Below are positions 1 through 5,143 of a DNA stretch of 5,143 nucleotides, one piece after another. Origin of the DNA: Kiritimatiellales bacterium. GTDB lineage: Bacteria > Verrucomicrobiota > Kiritimatiellia > Kiritimatiellales > Pontiellaceae. Every line of letters begins with the position of its first letter. Positions within the stretch are counted from its first letter, which is position 1. Position numbers and translations under genes: made by a program. The notes under the pieces are model-generated. The model did not search any database. It worked only from the letters and a program-made list of their open reading frames with translations, and was not told the origin of the DNA. The DNA lies in the NCBI GenBank assembly GCA_013042165.1, contig JABDQT010000012.1, positions 1-5,143 of the forward strand. The letters are read 5' to 3'.

Positions 1-504
1 ATCAAACTGCGCATTCCCGCCGGCGTTGAGTCCGGCTCGCGTCAGCGGTTGGCCGGCAAGGGCGAGGCCGGAGCGCGCGGCGGACCGGCGGGCGACCTGT
101 TCATTGTCTTCCACGTGCGCGATCACGAGTTCTTCAAGCGCAACGATCTCGATATCTACTGCGAGGTACCCGTGCCCTTCAACATCGCGATGCTCGGCGG
201 CGAGATCCAGGTGCCGACCCTCCATGGCGGCGCCAAGCTCAAGATTCCGGCCGGAACGGAGAGCGGCAAGATTTTCCGCCTGCGCGGACAGGGGGTCGTC
301 GACGATGCCCACGGGCACGGCAAGGGCGACCAGAATGTGCTGGTGAAGATCGAGGTGCCCAGCCGCCTTTCCGGCAAGGAAAAGAAGGCTATGCAGGAGC
401 TGTGTGACAAGCTGCACGAAAACCACTTCGAGGAAACCGCCCAAATGAAAAAGATGGCGGAGAAATTCTACGAGCGCAAACGCAAGCTCGAAGCCGATAG
501 TTAA
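1..504 (+). CDS. dnaJ: Chaperone protein DnaJ (Hsp40), C-terminal part only
   Basis: DnaJ is the cytoplasmic co-chaperone that delivers unfolded substrates to DnaK and stimulates its ATPase. Only the last 167 residues are in the window, and the reading frame is open at base 1. The fragment covers the end of substrate-binding domain I, domain II and the C-terminal tail. Two copies of the family's repeated beta motif are visible: IPAGVESGSRQRLAGKGEAG near residues 5-24 and IPAGTESGKIFRLRGQGV near residues 82-99. Between them lie the typical GDLFIVFHVRDHEFFKRN and LGGEIQVPTLHGGAKLKI segments. These line up well with E. coli DnaJ from about residue 210 to the end. The tail (HENHFEETAQMKKMAEKFYE) is charged and helical, as in full-length DnaJ. 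The J domain, Gly/Phe linker and zinc fingers lie upstream of the window, so a DnaJ-like paralogue cannot be fully excluded. The adjacent rsmE supports the main dnaJ locus. The stop is TAA at 502-504. Confidence 0.93.
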   Translation: MKLRIPAGVESGSRQRLAGKGEAGARGGPAGDLFIVFHVRDHEFFKRNDLDIYCEVPVPFNIAMLGGEIQVPTLHGGAKLKIPAGTESGKIFRLRGQGVVDDAHGHGKGDQNVLVKIEVPSRLSGKEKKAMQELCDKLHENHFEETAQMKKMAEKFYERKRKLEADS

Positions 505-505
505 A

Positions 506-583
506 TCGTCCTCACTCTCGATCATCTCGTTCTCGTCGTCGAACATCGAGGACGAGGAGAAGGGACGACGACGAGTACGAGGG
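506..583. repeat. Intergenic imperfect inverted repeat of CTCGTC/GACGAG units
   Basis: The gap between dnaJ and rsmE is built almost wholly of short CTCG/CGTC units on the left (507-540) and their complements GAGGACG/GACGAG on the right (547-582). The best pairing is 526-541 with 566-581: 16 positions with a single T-T mismatch (531/576), enclosing a 24-nt loop. A second, exclusive pairing joins CTCGAT at 517-522 with ATCGAG at 545-550. No T-run follows the right arm, so it is not a standard Rho-independent terminator. The right arm ends six bases before the rsmE ATG and includes its only nearby GAGG. It may be a dispersed palindromic repeat of the genome, but copy number cannot be judged from one window. 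Confidence 0.6.
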
Positions 584-586
584 TTG

Positions 587-1300
587 ATGCGGATTAATTC
601 ATTAGTCGATGCGGCGGAGTTGGAGAAGGAGATAGCCGTTCTTTCTCCGCCGGAGTCGCATCATCTCGCGCGCGTACTCCGGGTTCAGCCCGGCCAGCCA
701 ATCACGTTGTTCGACGGGCAGGGCGGCGTGGCCGAAGGCATCGTGGATGCTGTTTCGAAGACGGTCGTAGAAGTAAAAATTGCTGAGCGCTGGAGCGTTC
801 CGCGCCCCGCCGTTGAGATTGATCTGATTCAGGCGGTGCCGAAACCCGACCGATGGGAACTGGTCCTGCAAAAGGCCGTCGAGCTGGGCGCAACCGCGAT
901 CCGCCCGATCCTCTCGCAGCACACCGAGTTCAAACCGAACCCGAAGAAGCAGGAGCGCTGGAGCAAGATTGTGCTCAATGCCGCGCAGCAGTGCGAGGTG
1001 CGCTGGCTGCCGACGCTTCGGCCATTGGAAACCTTTGAGTCCATGCTTCCTTCTCTTGAAAGCTATGATCTCGTTCTGGTGGGCTCGCTCTATGACGGGG
1101 CCAAGCCGTTTCGCGAAGTTCCTGTCGGTGGAAACGAGAAGGTGGCCCTGCTGATCGGGCCCGAAGGCGATTTTTCGCAGGAGGAGGTTGCGGCGGCTGT
1201 TGAGGCCGGTGCCATCCCTATCTCCTTTGGGGATCGTATCCTGCGCACGGAAACCGCCGCAATTTTTGGTTTAAGCGTTCTGGCCTATGAGCTAGGTTAA
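587..1300 (+). CDS. rsmE: 16S rRNA (uracil1498-N3)-methyltransferase RsmE
   Basis: RsmE uses S-adenosylmethionine to methylate N3 of U1498 (E. coli numbering) in helix 44 of 16S rRNA, acting on the assembled small subunit. The protein is 237 residues, normal for the family. Residues 1-65 form the PUA-like RNA-binding domain, including the HHLARVLRVQPGQ segment. The rest is the SPOUT domain whose C-terminal trefoil knot binds the cofactor. Seen directly are KPDRWELVLQKAVELGA in the middle, IGPEGDF at 190-196 and ILRTETAA at 218-225. The usual GPEGG loop reads GPEGD here, a change I believe is tolerated in other RsmE proteins. ATG 587 was chosen because MRIN matches the family's usual MRI start. 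An in-frame TTG lies immediately upstream at 584. The only close Shine-Dalgarno is GAGGG at 579-583, just 3 nt from the ATG; a stronger AGGAGA at 555-560 is too far. It may be co-transcribed with dnaJ across the 82-bp repeat-containing gap. Confidence 0.95.
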   Translation: MRINSLVDAAELEKEIAVLSPPESHHLARVLRVQPGQPITLFDGQGGVAEGIVDAVSKTVVEVKIAERWSVPRPAVEIDLIQAVPKPDRWELVLQKAVELGATAIRPILSQHTEFKPNPKKQERWSKIVLNAAQQCEVRWLPTLRPLETFESMLPSLESYDLVLVGSLYDGAKPFREVPVGGNEKVALLIGPEGDFSQEEVAAAVEAGAIPISFGDRILRTETAAIFGLSVLAYELG

Positions 1301-1397
1301 GGACTTCCGATTTTAGAATGTTGATTGCCGAATTGCGGGTCTGCGACGCGGCTTGCCGTGTGAATCCGTTTTTTCAGCGGCTAAAGAGAGAGTTTCT

Positions 1398-2243
1398 ATG
1401 AAAACAACCGTTGTTGCGCTGGCAAACCAGAAGGGCGGGGTAGGAAAGACCACCACGGCCATTAATTTTTCGGCCTGCCTCGCGGAAAAGCGCAAGAAGG
1501 TCCTGCTGGTCGACCTTGATCCGCAGGCGAATGCCACGAGCGGCCTGGGACTGGAAAAGGGGTTTGCCTCCAGCGTCTTTCCTGCATTGCTGGGCGAGGC
1601 CGATGGTCTGAGCCTCGTCCGGGAAACAGGCATCAAAAATCTCGACATCATTCCCTCCGAGCTGGATCTGGCCGGTGCCGAGGTGGCGATTGCCCGCATG
1701 GACGACTACCTGCACCGCCTGCGCGAGGCCATGGCTCCCGTAATCGAGAGCAATACCTACGACTTTATTATTCTCGACTGCCCGCCTTCGCTCGGCATCC
1801 TTTTCATGAATGCGCTGAATATCGCAGACGAGGTGATCATTCCGATCCAGTGCGAATATCTTGCCCTCGAAGGACTGGGCGTGATGATCGACATCGTCAA
1901 CCAGATCCGCGATGCCGGCAACCCGAATCTGCACATCAGCGGCATCCTCATGACGATGTACAACATGACCACCAATCTGTCGCAACAAGTCGTTCAGGAA
2001 GTGAACAAGCACTTTGCCGACCGGGTTTTCGACACGCTGATCCCGCGCAATGTGCGCTTAAGCGAGGCGCCGAGCTATGGCCAGCCCATCACCCAGTATG
2101 ATTCGGACTGTATGGGTGCGGCGGCCTATCGCACGTTGGCCAAAGAATTTTTGAAGCGCCGCAAGGCCTATGTCGAGGAAGGTGGCGATGCGGAATCGTC
2201 GCTCTATAATCTTGTGCCGAGCGATCTGGCCGAGGAGCTGTAG
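1398..2243 (+). CDS. parA: ParA/Soj-family chromosome-partitioning ATPase
   Basis: ParA/Soj proteins are deviant Walker ATPases. They dimerise on ATP, bind DNA non-specifically and are released by ParB to drive origin segregation. The 281-residue product shows the deviant P-loop KGGVGKTTT at 12-20 (signature Lys12, P-loop Lys17), the VLLVDLDPQANATSGLG motif at 35-51 and Walker B with IILDCPPSLG at 124-133. Near the C-terminus are IPRNVRLSEAPSYGQPI and the GAAAYRTLAKEF helix, both typical of chromosomal Soj rather than MinD or plasmid ParA with an N-terminal HTH. It runs some 25 residues longer than a typical Soj because of an acidic tail after the last helix. ATG 1398 is preferred over an in-frame TTG at 1353: it has GAGAGAG at 1386-1392 with 5-nt spacing, and translation then begins directly at the conserved first strand. 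No parB follows, since the next gene is a permease. The partner may be encoded elsewhere, or this may be an orphan ParA that positions another cargo. Confidence 0.93.
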   Translation: MKTTVVALANQKGGVGKTTTAINFSACLAEKRKKVLLVDLDPQANATSGLGLEKGFASSVFPALLGEADGLSLVRETGIKNLDIIPSELDLAGAEVAIARMDDYLHRLREAMAPVIESNTYDFIILDCPPSLGILFMNALNIADEVIIPIQCEYLALEGLGVMIDIVNQIRDAGNPNLHISGILMTMYNMTTNLSQQVVQEVNKHFADRVFDTLIPRNVRLSEAPSYGQPITQYDSDCMGAAAYRTLAKEFLKRRKAYVEEGGDAESSLYNLVPSDLAEEL

Positions 2244-2320
2244 CACCCCGAACCGGCGGTATGCACCCTGTTTGCGGCCGGCATACAAGGGTTGCAAATT
2301 CCTCCGCCTGCCTTTATGAT

Positions 2321-2340
2321 TCTGCCACAGATGGCGCAGA
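2321..2340 (+). other. Possible hairpin in the leader of the permease gene
   Basis: TCTGC at 2321-2325 can pair with GCAGA at 2336-2340, with an inner CA/TG pairing and a CAGA loop. It ends 10 nt before the Shine-Dalgarno of the permease gene. Further up the same 117-bp gap, GTATGC (2259-2264) and GCATAC (2281-2286) could pair across a 16-nt loop, in competition with ACCCT/AGGGT (2265-2269 and 2288-2292). No T-tract follows any of these, so they are not obvious terminators. They could be leader structures or chance. No known riboswitch was recognised. Confidence 0.25.
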
Positions 2341-2360
2341 GCCATGAAGTGGAGGCATGA

Positions 2361-4214
2361 ATGGCAAAAAGGTTAAAGAAGCAACTGGGACTTCTGGATG
2401 TCTTCGCCATCTGCATCGGGGCAATGATGAGCTCCGGGCTGTTTGTGCTTCCGGGCATTGCGGCGGCTAAGGTCGGCCCCGCGGTAATTCTTGCCTATCT
2501 GCTTTCCGGACTGCTGATCATCCCGTCCATGCTGTCCATGGCTGAAATGGCGACGGCCATGCCGCGGGCGGGCGGAACCTATTTCTTTGTCAGCCGCAGC
2601 CTCGGCGGCATGTTCGGAACGGTTGACGGTGTCGGGGTCTGGCTGGCGCTCATCCTCAAGACGAGCATCGCCTTGCTGGGCTTCGGAGCCTATCTTGCCT
2701 CGTACATCAACCTGCCCATGCAACTGGTGGCCATCGTGGCCGGGCTGGTGTTCATGGTCATGAATATCGTTGGAGCCAAGGAGGCGTCGCGTCTGCAGGT
2801 GGCGATGGTGGCGGGGCTTCTGGCCATCCTTCTGCTGCTGGTGTTCAAGGGGGTTGCTTCCGTCGAGCAGGCACGGTATCGGCCGTTTGCGCCGCAAGGG
2901 TTCGGAGCTTTGCTTCCTACGGCGGCGCTGGTATTCATCAGCTATATCGGTCTCACCAAGGTGGCCAGCGTCGCCGAAGAGATCAAGCATCCCGAGCGCA
3001 ACATACCACTCGGCATGCTCCTTTCTCTGGTGGTCATTCTGATTCTGTACAGTTCCGTTGTGGCCATCGTGGTCGGGATTGTTCCGGCTGAGCAGCTCTA
3101 CCAAACCCTCACCCCCCTCAGCGATGCCGCCGACCTGTCGATCGGGCCGGTCGGAAAGCACCTGATCAGCCTGGCGGCGGTCCTGGCGTTTGCCACCACG
3201 GCCAACGCCGGAATCATGTCGGGCAGCCGCTACCTGCTGGCCATGAGCCGCGACCGGGTGATCCCGCACCCCTTCTCCCGGTTTTCCCGCTTCAAGACGC
3301 CGCGCAACGCCATCGTCCTGACCTCTGCCGTGATTCTGCTGATTGTCTCCCTGGCCGGGCTCGAGCGCATTGCCAAGCTGGCCAGTACCTTTCAGCTGCT
3401 GGTGTTTGCTTTTGTAAACATTGCTGTAATTGTCATGCGCGAGAGCGGTATCAAGAGTTACGATCCCGGCTTCAAGAGTCCGCTATATCCGTGGATCCAG
3501 ATCATCGGCATCCTGATCTCCGTGGTGCTGATTCCCGAGATGGGGCTGATGTCGAGTATCTTCGCCATGGGGCTGGTTGCTGCCGGCGTGGTCTGGCACA
3601 ACCTCTATGTTGCGCCGCGTGTGGAGACCCGCGTCGGAGCGGTAGCCAAGATGGCCGAACAGCTCGGCGAGCGGCTGCTCGAGCGCGATGCCGATGCCAT
3701 GGGACTGCGCACCGAACTGCGCGAGATCATGAAGGAGCGCGGCCTGCGTGAAGACGATCCCTTCTTCCAGGTGGTTCATTCCGCCGATTTCATTGAGGTT
3801 GAGCCCGGGGTGGATGCCGAAGAGGTAATCCGCCGGGGTGCCGGCCTGCTTTCGAAACATAGCGGGATTTCGCACGACCTGATTCTCGGCGCCATGCTGG
3901 AGCGCAACCGACTCGGCGAGACCCCGGCCGACGCCGGCGTGGCTCTGCCGCATCTGTTGCTGAACGATGCCAAGGATTTCCATATGGTCGCCATGCGCAG
4001 CATCCAGGGATTGGAGTTTCCCATGGCCGGGCAGCCGATTCACGCCGTTTTCCTGCTGCTGGGCGCACGAAGCAATCCAACGCGCCACCTGCGCTTCCTG
4101 GCTGAAATTGCGCGCCGCGCCGAAAATCCGCATTTTATCGATGACTGGATTTCAGCGGAATCAACTGCGGATTTGCCCACGGTGCTGCTTTCCAGCGTAG
4201 ATGAAACCGAATAA
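2361..4214 (+). CDS. APC-superfamily amino acid permease fused to a C-terminal PTS EIIA type-2 domain
   Basis: This 617-residue inner-membrane protein has about 400 residues of permease followed by a cytoplasmic regulatory tail. APC hallmarks include GAMMSSGLFVLPG at 20-32 (the unwound TM1 substrate site), AEMATAMPRAGGTYF at 61-75 and SYIGLTKVASVAEEIKHPER at 194-213. Successive hydrophobic helices, about 12, run to residue 413. They predict secondary uptake or exchange of an amino acid; the substrate cannot be read from the sequence. Residues 414-470 are a charged helical linker (ERDADAMGLRTELREIMKER). Residues 471-617 resemble PTS_EIIA_2/PtsN: LERNRLGETPADAGVALPH, then a GLEF strand, HAVFLLLGA and HLRFLAEIARR. 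His531 in GVALPH is at the position of the phosphorylated histidine of PtsN, so the domain may still be phosphorylated or sense nitrogen-PTS state. No EI or HPr gene is nearby. The start is well defined, with GGAGG at 2351-2355, 5 nt before ATG 2361. Fusions of this kind exist in other bacteria, to my knowledge mostly uncharacterised. Confidence 0.9.
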   Translation: MAKRLKKQLGLLDVFAICIGAMMSSGLFVLPGIAAAKVGPAVILAYLLSGLLIIPSMLSMAEMATAMPRAGGTYFFVSRSLGGMFGTVDGVGVWLALILKTSIALLGFGAYLASYINLPMQLVAIVAGLVFMVMNIVGAKEASRLQVAMVAGLLAILLLLVFKGVASVEQARYRPFAPQGFGALLPTAALVFISYIGLTKVASVAEEIKHPERNIPLGMLLSLVVILILYSSVVAIVVGIVPAEQLYQTLTPLSDAADLSIGPVGKHLISLAAVLAFATTANAGIMSGSRYLLAMSRDRVIPHPFSRFSRFKTPRNAIVLTSAVILLIVSLAGLERIAKLASTFQLLVFAFVNIAVIVMRESGIKSYDPGFKSPLYPWIQIIGILISVVLIPEMGLMSSIFAMGLVAAGVVWHNLYVAPRVETRVGAVAKMAEQLGERLLERDADAMGLRTELREIMKERGLREDDPFFQVVHSADFIEVEPGVDAEEVIRRGAGLLSKHSGISHDLILGAMLERNRLGETPADAGVALPHLLLNDAKDFHMVAMRSIQGLEFPMAGQPIHAVFLLLGARSNPTRHLRFLAEIARRAENPHFIDDWISAESTADLPTVLLSSVDETE

Positions 4215-4215
4215 A

Positions 4216-4239
4216 AAAAGCCTGCGGATGCAGGCTTTT
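4216..4239. terminator. Bidirectional Rho-independent terminator shared by permease and tRNA-Asp genes
   Basis: AAAAGCCTGC at 4216-4225 and GCAGGCTTTT at 4230-4239 form a perfect 10-bp stem around a GGAT loop, starting 1 nt after the permease stop codon. On the - strand the stem runs into an uninterrupted run of seven T (complement of A 4213-4219), so it is the stronger terminator for the tRNA, whose 3' end lies 6 nt away at 4246. On the + strand the tail is only TTTTA, but it should still end the permease transcript and keep the two convergent transcripts from running into each other. Confidence 0.88.
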
Positions 4240-4245
4240 AAAGAG

Positions 4246-4322
4246 TGGCGAGGATGACGAGACTCGAACTCGCAACCTCCAGCGTGACAGGCTGGCGCTC
4301 TAACCAATTGAGCTACACCCCC
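4246..4322 (-). tRNA. tRNA-Asp (anticodon GTC)
   Basis: Read on the - strand, the 77 bases fold into a full cloverleaf. The acceptor stem is GGGGGTG with CATCCTC and holds two G-U pairs (2-71 and 5-68). The D arm is GCTC/GAGC with loop AATTGGTTA. The anticodon arm is CCAGC/GCTGG with loop CTGTCAC, and the variable loop is AGGTT. The T arm is GCGAG/CTCGT with loop TTCGAGT, its outer pair being G-U. The anticodon GTC (complement of 4286-4288) reads GAC/GAU and would be a substrate for queuosine at G34. The discriminator base is G73, as expected for tRNA-Asp, and the 3' CCA is encoded (4246-4248). It stands alone, convergent with the permease gene, and ends at the shared terminator. Confidence 0.97.
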
Positions 4323-4621
4323 ACAAAAGGAAGCGACATAGTAGTCATTTCGCCGCATGGCGCAAGGCGATTTTTTATTTTTTTACGATCCCGGCTTTTT
4401 CGCATTTCATGCGCACAAAAATGTCTGTTTTCATTAAGGCCCAAGCCCGGAAGCCTAGTAGATAGTACTATCCATTAATTCGACCGAAGGTCTTCCATTT
4501 TTTCATCTCCCGTTCTAGTGTCCAATGAACGGTCAGGGAATCGTTCGTGTTTTCTAAGGCATGTATTTTGCTGTGAATGCGCAGCACCGCCAAGGGTTTC
4601 GAAGGATTTGGACATATCGAT
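4323..4621. other. 299-bp non-coding region between tRNA-Asp and the glycosyltransferase gene
   Basis: No credible gene was found on either strand. The tRNA-proximal part carries the likely - strand promoter and a T-rich stretch at 4370-4400. The middle has a perfect 12-bp palindrome GATAGTACTATC at 4461-4472 and a small GACC-GAA-GGTC hairpin at 4482-4492 followed by T-rich sequence. Nearer the next gene, TGCTGTG (4569-4575) can pair with CGCAGCA (4580-4586) around an AATG loop. The + strand promoter of the following gene should lie here, but no -35/-10 pair stands out. Base composition is more AT-rich than in the flanking genes, as expected for regulatory DNA. Confidence 0.5.
4338..4365 (-). 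promoter_or_regulatory. Possible sigma70-type promoter of the tRNA-Asp gene
   Basis: On the - strand TTGCGC (4365-4360) is followed after 16 nt by TACTAT (4343-4338), which lies 15 nt before the first base of the mature tRNA. That leaves room for a start site and a short 5' leader trimmed by RNase P. The match to TTGACA/TATAAT is only 3 of 6 and 4 of 6. Position is the main argument. The A/T-rich run just upstream on this strand (complement of 4370-4388) could act as an UP-like element. Confidence 0.4.
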
Positions 4622-5143
4622 ATGGGCTTCTTGATAAAGTACATCGTGGTCTTCGCAGTCGGAGTGGCGGCATCCCTGCTGCTGGTGCCGCTGGTCAAGA
4701 AAATCGCGCCGGCGATGGATCTGATGGATGAGCCGGACGAACGGCGCATTCACAAAAAACCGATCCCGCGTTGCGGCGGCATCGCAGTATTCATTGCCAC
4801 CCATCTTGCGCTGGCCGTTGTGTTCCTCGGACCGTGGAGACAGCTGGCAGGCACCGTCCAGCTGCCCGAGTGGGGGATCATTTTTGTCTGTTCCACGATT
4901 CTGTTGCTGGTCGGTATTTTCGATGACCGCTACGACATGCGGGCATGGTTTAAGTTGCTGGGCCAGCTGGGTGTGGCGACCTTGATGTTTTTGGGCGGCT
5001 TTTCGTTTGAAGCCTTCCTGGGCGTTCAGCTTCCGTTTGCTGTCAACTTCGGGGCCACCCTGTTCTGGTTTGTGCTGCTGATCAATGCATTCAACCTGAT
5101 TGACGGAATGGATGGCGCCTGTGGCGGGTTGGGTATGATTGCC
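4622..5143 (+). CDS. WecA/TagO/MraY-family undecaprenyl-phosphate sugar-1-phosphate transferase, N-terminal part
   Basis: Enzymes of this family (PNPT) transfer a UDP-activated sugar 1-phosphate, commonly GlcNAc-1-P, to undecaprenyl phosphate on the cytoplasmic face of the inner membrane. This starts a surface polysaccharide or related glycan. The first 174 residues are visible, and the frame runs off the window end without a stop. A membrane helix at about 7-25 precedes PDERRIHKKPIPRCGGIAVF (38-57), the family's first cytoplasmic motif. GIFDDRYDMRAWFKLLGQ (98-115) holds the Mg-binding Asp pair, and NAFNLIDGMDGACGGLG (155-171) is the next catalytic loop. These fit WecA/TagO better than MraY, but the sugar specificity motif lies beyond the window. 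ATG 4622 is chosen because the hydrophobic helix starts there. AAGGA at 4602-4606 is rather distant (15 nt). An in-frame ATG at 4577 would add 15 unlikely residues and has no ribosome-binding site. It appears to have its own promoter after the tRNA. Confidence 0.92.
   Translation, partial: MGFLIKYIVVFAVGVAASLLLVPLVKKIAPAMDLMDEPDERRIHKKPIPRCGGIAVFIATHLALAVVFLGPWRQLAGTVQLPEWGIIFVCSTILLLVGIFDDRYDMRAWFKLLGQLGVATLMFLGGFSFEAFLGVQLPFAVNFGATLFWFVLLINAFNLIDGMDGACGGLGMIA

Noticed and set aside
1314..1319. TAGAAT as a -10 box for parA
   Set aside because: It matches 5 of 6 positions, but no recognisable -35 element lies 16-18 bp upstream.
1353..1397. 5' extension of parA from a TTG codon
   Set aside because: The added 15 residues are not part of the ParA family, and the ATG at 1398 has a properly spaced GAGAGAG.
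2373..3269. Long - strand frame opposite the permease gene (298 codons)
   Set aside because: It is low-complexity, rich in His, Gln, Asp and Arg, with no recognisable domain. It is the complement of a GC-rich membrane-protein gene.
4161..4358. - strand open frame with a GGVAQLVRAPACHAGGC-type translation
   Set aside because: It is the translation of the tRNA-Asp gene and its terminator, a well-known false protein pattern.
4351..4380. GC-rich segment followed by T-runs as a + strand terminator
   Set aside because: The pairing is only CGCC with GGCG, and no + strand gene ends just upstream. The T-run is better explained as A/T-rich DNA upstream of the tRNA promoter.
4421..4465. 14-residue + strand open frame starting at ATG 4421
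   Set aside because: There is no Shine-Dalgarno, no regulatory amino acid run typical of a leader peptide, and no supporting context.
4245..4478. + strand open frame beginning MARMTRLELATSSVTG
   Set aside because: It is the antisense translation of the same tRNA, another common annotation artefact, with no ribosome-binding site.
4468..4506. Short - strand frame MKKWKTFGRING
   Set aside because: Only 12 residues, with GGGAG directly abutting the ATG; it could be a decayed gene start but nothing else supports it.

Overview
The window carries an ordinary-looking bacterial chromosomal segment with five protein genes, all on the + strand, and one tRNA gene on the - strand. The genes are GC-rich and closely packed, have recognisable ribosome-binding sites, and show no insertion sequence, CRISPR array or phage gene. 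The organism is probably Gram-negative. The GACGAG/CTCGTC-type inverted repeat between the first two genes resembles intergenic repeats I associate with Kiritimatiellota/Verrucomicrobiota-type (PVC) genomes. That is recollection, not something the sequence proves, so the taxonomic guess is weak.

Layout: 1-504 is the C-terminal 167 residues of DnaJ, cut by the window start. An 82-bp gap with an imperfect inverted repeat follows. 587-1300 is rsmE (16S rRNA m3U1498 methyltransferase). 1398-2243 is a Soj/ParA-type ATPase with no parB beside it. 2361-4214 is a 617-residue APC-superfamily amino acid permease whose cytoplasmic C-terminus is a PTS EIIA type-2 (PtsN-like) domain with the phospho-acceptor-type histidine kept. 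4216-4239 is a bidirectional terminator shared with the convergent tRNA-Asp(GTC) gene at 4246-4322 (- strand). 4323-4621 is a 299-bp non-coding stretch holding the likely tRNA promoter and the leader of the next gene. 4622-5143 is the N-terminal 174 residues of a WecA/TagO-family polyprenyl-phosphate sugar-1-phosphate transferase, cut by the window end.

Functionally these are mostly housekeeping genes: protein folding, ribosome modification, chromosome partition, translation, and the first membrane step of an envelope polysaccharide. dnaJ next to rsmE is a familiar bacterial arrangement. The gaps of 82, 97 and 117 bp would allow either read-through or separate promoters, and no convincing promoter or terminator was found in them. 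The most unusual element is the permease-EIIA fusion, which suggests phosphorylation-dependent or ligand-dependent control of amino acid transport. I see no evidence for a novel multi-gene system here.
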